From Peterkaempfera griseoplana (GTDB lineage: Bacteria > Actinomycetota > Actinomycetes > Streptomycetales > Streptomycetaceae), in contig NZ_LIQR01000016.1 of assembly GCF_001418575.1 (NCBI RefSeq), forward strand, positions 1 to 35,518: DNA of 35,518 nucleotides. The letters run 5' to 3'. The stretch's first letter is position 1. Every line of letters starts with the position of its first letter. The notes beneath the pieces were generated by a model. The model was not told where the DNA came from. It made no database searches and was given only the letters and a program-made list of their open reading frames with translations. Shown here piece after piece: positions 32,657 to 35,518 of the stretch. The translations under genes were made by a program, and so were the position numbers.

Positions 32657-32689
32657 ATGACGTTGGGATGACGTTCCCCTGGCGTTCCG
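32657..32689. repeat. Three 11-bp direct repeats upstream of secreted-protein gene
   Basis: ATGACGTTGGG (32657-32667), ATGACGTTCCC (32668-32678) and CTGGCGTTCCG (32679-32689) share a core at exact 11-bp spacing. Head-to-tail 11-bp repeats on one DNA face are typical of OmpR/PhoP-type response-regulator boxes. They lie in the 266-bp gap before the secreted-protein gene. Confidence 0.5.
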
Positions 32690-32817
32690 GACGGCAAGCG
32701 GGGACGGCCCGGACGGCGACCCGGGACGGCCCGGCGGCCGGAGGCTCCGCCGTGCTCGGGGCCGGGACCGGGTCCCCTCTCCCGCCCTGCGGCGGCTGCG
32801 CTGCGGCGCCGCGCGCC

Positions 32818-33699
32818 TCAGGCGCCGACGGCCTGGCGACCAGGTCCGGTGAGGGCCGCGGCGCGTGCGGCGACCAGCCGGCGCAGTACGCGCTCCGCTG
32901 CCGCGTCGGCCGGGGTGACGGCGACCAGGCACTGTTCCGAACCCTGGAGGGTGGCCAGCGCGTCGTAGCAGACCGTCAGGTCGCCGCCGGTCGGATGCCG
33001 CAGCCGTTTGGTGCCGTGGGCGCGCTGCCGGATGGTGTGGTCATCCCACCAGGACGCGAAGTCGGCGTCGGCGTCGCGCAGTTCGGCGACCAGGCGGCGC
33101 AGCGGGGCGTCGTCGCGGTGGCGGGCCAGGTTGGCGCGCAGGTTGCCGACGGTCTCCCGCGCCACCCGCTCCCAGTCCAGCTGCATCTCGCGGATGTCCG
33201 GCAGCAGGAAGAGCATGCGGGCGGTGTTGGCGGCGTCGCCCGTGCCGAAGTCCTCCCCGAAGAGCGCCCGGGCCGCGGCGTTGTGGGCCAGGACGTCGAA
33301 GCGGAAGTCGACCACGTACGCGGGCAGCAGCGGCATTCCGTCCAGCAGGACGCGCAGTGACGGCTCGACGGGGGCGGGGACGTGCGGGGCGACCGGGGCC
33401 TCGCCCCTGGAGATCACATGCAGATGGCGCCGTTCGGACGGTGACAGACGCAGCGCCTGCGCCAGGGCGTCGAGCACGGCGGTGCCGGGGGTGCCGACCC
33501 GGCCCTGTTCGAGCCGGATGTACCAGTCGACGCTGACGGCCGCCAGCTGCGCCACCTCCTGCCGCCGCAGCCCGGGGGTGCGGCGGCGGTCCGTCCGGGG
33601 CAGGCCGACGTCCTCCGGCCGCAGGCGTGCCCGCATCGCTCGCAGGAACTGCGCCAGTTCGGTCTGCTGATGTGCCTGTCGCCCCGTCACACGCTCCAT
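32818..33699 (-). CDS. XRE-family regulator with MmyB-like ligand domain (second copy)
   Basis: 293 residues. The XRE helix-turn-helix (about 10-85) has RRTPGLRRQEVAQLAAVSVD followed by WYIRLEQGR. The MmyB-like PAS fold follows: PAYVVDFRFDVLAHNAAARA then LFGE, ANTARMLFLLPDIREMQLDW, and KRLRHPTGGDLTVCYDALAT. It is a paralogue of the protein at 8.25 kb with the same plan but only moderate identity. It diverges from a secreted PEBP-family gene with a 136-bp gap that contains a long-distance inverted repeat. It may regulate that gene, though MmyB-type regulators more often face oxidoreductases. No ribosome site is obvious before the ATG at 33699. Confidence 0.92.
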   Translation of the reverse strand: MERVTGRQAHQQTELAQFLRAMRARLRPEDVGLPRTDRRRTPGLRRQEVAQLAAVSVDWYIRLEQGRVGTPGTAVLDALAQALRLSPSERRHLHVISRGEAPVAPHVPAPVEPSLRVLLDGMPLLPAYVVDFRFDVLAHNAAARALFGEDFGTGDAANTARMLFLLPDIREMQLDWERVARETVGNLRANLARHRDDAPLRRLVAELRDADADFASWWDDHTIRQRAHGTKRLRHPTGGDLTVCYDALATLQGSEQCLVAVTPADAAAERVLRRLVAARAAALTGPGRQAVGA

Positions 33700-33719
33700 G
33701 ATCGGGACCGCCGGCCGCC

Positions 33720-33807
33720 TGGTCCACTCCGCATCCTGGTATCCCGCACACCAGCATCCGGCGGGCCTCCCTGTCCGCCGCGCGACCCGTGATCGTGGAG
33801 TGCACCA
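33720..33807. promoter_or_regulatory. Spaced inverted repeat between XRE regulator and PEBP gene
   Basis: TGGTCCACTCC (33720-33730) and GGAGTGCACCA (33797-33807) match as an inverted repeat in 10 of 11 positions, 66 bp apart. Such distance would suit two regulator dimers or a loop. The right copy lies about 30 bp before the PEBP start codon. Confidence 0.4.
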
Positions 33808-33835
33808 CAGGATCGACGATCAGCGGGAGGGCATC

Positions 33836-34471
33836 ATGAAGCGACACCTGAAGGCCGGTACGGCTCTGCTGGCGACCGCCGCGGTCGCGACCACCGTCGG
33901 CACCTCGGCGGCGTCCGCCCTGGGCCGCAGCCCGGCCTCCGGCCCGGCGCAGGACGGCGGCTACGGCTACACCCGGGTACGAGCGGGCGTCCCGGACTCC
34001 GCCGCGCGTTTCACGGTGACCAGCCCGGACGTACGCGACGGGGGCACCTTCCCCGCCGGTGCCTGGGCGGACGCCTTCGGCTGCACGGGCGCCAACCGCC
34101 AGGTCCGGCTGTCCTGGAGCGGCGCACCCCGGGACACCCGCAGCTACGCCGTCACCATGTTCGACCCGGACGCGCCGACGGGGTCGGGGTTCTGGCACTG
34201 GCTGGTCTGGGACATCCCGGCCACGACCCCCTCGCTGGGCGACACCCTGCCGGACGGTGCGGTGGCGGGTACGGACGACGCCGGCCGTACCGGCTACCTG
34301 GGGCCGTGCCCGCCCGCGGGGGACGTCCCGCACCGGTACGAGATCACCGTGTACGCGCTGGATGTGCCGAGTCTGCAGCTGGCGGCGTCGACTCCGGCGG
34401 CGGTCACGGCGTTCACCATGTCGGGCCATGTCGTCGGCCGGGCCCGGCTGACCGCGACCGCCCGGCGGTGA
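33836..34471 (+). CDS. Secreted YbhB/YbcL-type PEBP-family protein
   Basis: 211 residues. A signal peptide is seen (MKRHLKAGTALLATAAVATT then VGTSAASA, cleavage near 28). The mature part carries the phosphatidylethanolamine-binding-protein signatures: LSWSGAPRDTRSYAVTMFDP with DPDAP, then FWHWLVWDIPA, and GPCPPAGDVPHRYEITVYAL. Bacterial members (Raf-kinase-inhibitor-like) have an anion-binding pocket; their roles are mostly unknown, some inhibit proteases. Secretion suggests an extracellular or cell-wall role. The ATG at 33836 has GGGAGG upstream. It diverges from the MmyB-type regulator and is followed by a strong hairpin terminator. Confidence 0.92.
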   Translation: MKRHLKAGTALLATAAVATTVGTSAASALGRSPASGPAQDGGYGYTRVRAGVPDSAARFTVTSPDVRDGGTFPAGAWADAFGCTGANRQVRLSWSGAPRDTRSYAVTMFDPDAPTGSGFWHWLVWDIPATTPSLGDTLPDGAVAGTDDAGRTGYLGPCPPAGDVPHRYEITVYALDVPSLQLAASTPAAVTAFTMSGHVVGRARLTATARR

Positions 34472-34549
34472 GGCCGCGGGACGGGCGGCGCGGGGCCGGT
34501 GGGCTTGTCCGGCGGTCCGCGCCGGTGGGGCGCGCGGCGTCCGGTGCGT

Positions 34550-34580
34550 GCCCCCCTCGCCGAAGGCGGGCGAGGGGGGC
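34550..34580 (+). terminator. Strong hairpin after PEBP gene
   Basis: GCCCCCCTCGCC (34550-34561) and GGCGAGGGGGGC (34569-34580) form a perfect 12-bp stem with a 7-nt loop, extended by GTGCG/CGCAC after a small internal loop. It sits in the 313-bp gap between convergent genes, which holds no other feature I could support. Confidence 0.7.
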
Positions 34581-34784
34581 GCATCGCACGGCGGAGGACC
34601 GGCCTCGGACCAGGCGTAACCGGCCGACTCCGACGGCGCGGCGAGGTGCCGTGCCGTGCCCGGGGGTAACTCCCGGCCGTCGGGCCGGGGCGGGCACGGT
34701 TCGGACGCGCCCTGGGCCCGCCCCGCGGCGGGGCGTCCGCCGGCAGGTGGGGCGCGACGACCTCGTGCGGTGGTCGGGACGGCG

Positions 34785-35513
34785 TCAGAAAACGCGCGTC
34801 TCCGGGCTGGGGACGAACCGGTCGGCCCGGACGAACTGGTTGTAGGCGACGACGTCGGTGAAGAAGAGCGGGATGGGGATGGTGAGCCCCACCGGCAGCG
34901 GCGGGGGCATGTCGGGGGTGAAGGTCACCGGGAGCAGCCCCAGCAGCTTTCCGCTCAGCACCCTGGTCAGCAGCAGCACCCGGCCGTCGGCTGCCACGGA
35001 GTGCCCCGGAGGGCCGTAGGCCTCCAGCCTGCGCTGGCAGGGGTACCAGGGGCCCGGTGCGCCGCGGTCGACGGAACCGATGCCGGGAATGCCCATGCCG
35101 AGCAGCGGCAGCGGGAGTCCGGGGATGCCGTGGAACGCCGGATACGGCGGCCGCCACCCCTGGCGCAGTCCGCAGTCGGGCGGCAGCAGCGGCGCGGTCT
35201 GCCGGGGGTTCAGGGCGTCCAGGCGGCCCGCCGTGAAGACCAGGACGCGCTGTCTGCCGAACCGGGTGGGCACCGCCGCGACGCCGTGGAAGGTCAGGCC
35301 GGTGAGGACCAGCAGAGGCGTGAGGAGCCGGAAGGGCTGGGCGGCTGCCCGGACGCGGGACCGCTCGGCATCCCTGGACAGGCCGAGCGGCACCGACGTC
35401 AGGCACCAGGGCGAGGGGGTGGCCCGCCCTCCGAGGTCCAGGCCCGGGGGGAGCACCGACAGCAGGCGGCCCGGCCCACTGGCCGCGGGGAGCGGGGGAA
35501 GGGCCAGTTGCAC
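34785..35513 (-). CDS. Unrecognised protein, possibly partial at 5' end
   Basis: At least 242 residues, rich in Pro, Leu and Gly. No family was recognised. A moderately hydrophobic segment lies near residues 60-80 (FRLLTPLLVLTGLTFHGVAA), and the C-terminus repeats short hydrophobic-proline stretches (LGLLPVTFTPDMPPPLPVGL then TIPIPLFFTD) ending VAYNQFVRADRFVPSPETRV. Codon use fits a real gene. The first possible start in the window is the GTG at 35513, only a few bases from the edge and without a visible ribosome site, so the true start may lie outside. It is convergent with the PEBP gene. No function is suggested. Confidence 0.55.
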   Translation of the reverse strand: MQLALPPLPAASGPGRLLSVLPPGLDLGGRATPSPWCLTSVPLGLSRDAERSRVRAAAQPFRLLTPLLVLTGLTFHGVAAVPTRFGRQRVLVFTAGRLDALNPRQTAPLLPPDCGLRQGWRPPYPAFHGIPGLPLPLLGMGIPGIGSVDRGAPGPWYPCQRRLEAYGPPGHSVAADGRVLLLTRVLSGKLLGLLPVTFTPDMPPPLPVGLTIPIPLFFTDVVAYNQFVRADRFVPSPETRVF

Positions 35514-35518
35514 ATGGG

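Overview
The window looks like part of a Streptomyces (or close actinomycete) chromosome. The DNA is very GC-rich with third codon positions almost always G or C. GTG starts and purine-rich ribosome sites are common. The families present (ECF41 and ECF42 sigma factors, MmyB-type XRE regulators, GlxA-type AraC proteins, an XRE/NB-ARC/TPR protein, ANTAR and SpoIIE domains) are typical of that group. No rRNA, tRNA, CRISPR array, insertion sequence or phage gene was seen. It reads as an accessory chromosomal region of small regulator-plus-enzyme pairs.

Layout. 0-5.2 kb: a partial LUD-domain gene diverges from an ECF41 sigma factor across a large nested palindrome, followed by an aldo/keto reductase, a methyltransferase, and a MarR regulator diverging from a quinone oxidoreductase with two clear operators. 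5.2-9.1 kb: a gene-free stretch with a long hairpin, a DGPF-protein/ECF42 sigma operon behind an ECF-type promoter, and an SDR diverging from an MmyB-type regulator. 9.5-14.7 kb: an E1-only 2-oxoglutarate dehydrogenase paralogue, a DUF6884-like protein and a TDT/TehA-type transporter.

14.8-22.3 kb is the most striking block. It holds a small winged-helix regulator with an acidic pentapeptide-repeat tail, a 1517-residue soluble poly-HAMP hybrid histidine kinase containing seven exact-period 276-bp repeats, and an ANTAR/GAF/PAS/SpoIIE phosphatase whose start overlaps the kinase stop. The kinase and phosphatase look like one signalling module joining His-Asp phosphorelay, PP2C phosphatase output and possible RNA binding.

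22.4-29 kb: a GlxA-type regulator, a TetR/aldo-keto reductase pair with a perfect palindromic operator, a DHA2 exporter/AraC pair, and a HbpS/GlcG-like protein (with a TTA codon at position 2) diverging from a second MarR regulator. 29-35.5 kb: an XRE/NB-ARC/TPR regulator behind a good housekeeping promoter, a small secreted four-cysteine protein, a second MmyB-type regulator diverging from a secreted PEBP-family protein, and an unrecognised gene at the right edge.

Recurring theme: most enzymes sit back to back with a one-component regulator, and the shared intergenic DNA carries inverted repeats. All functions are read from sequence motifs and family knowledge; nothing was searched computationally.
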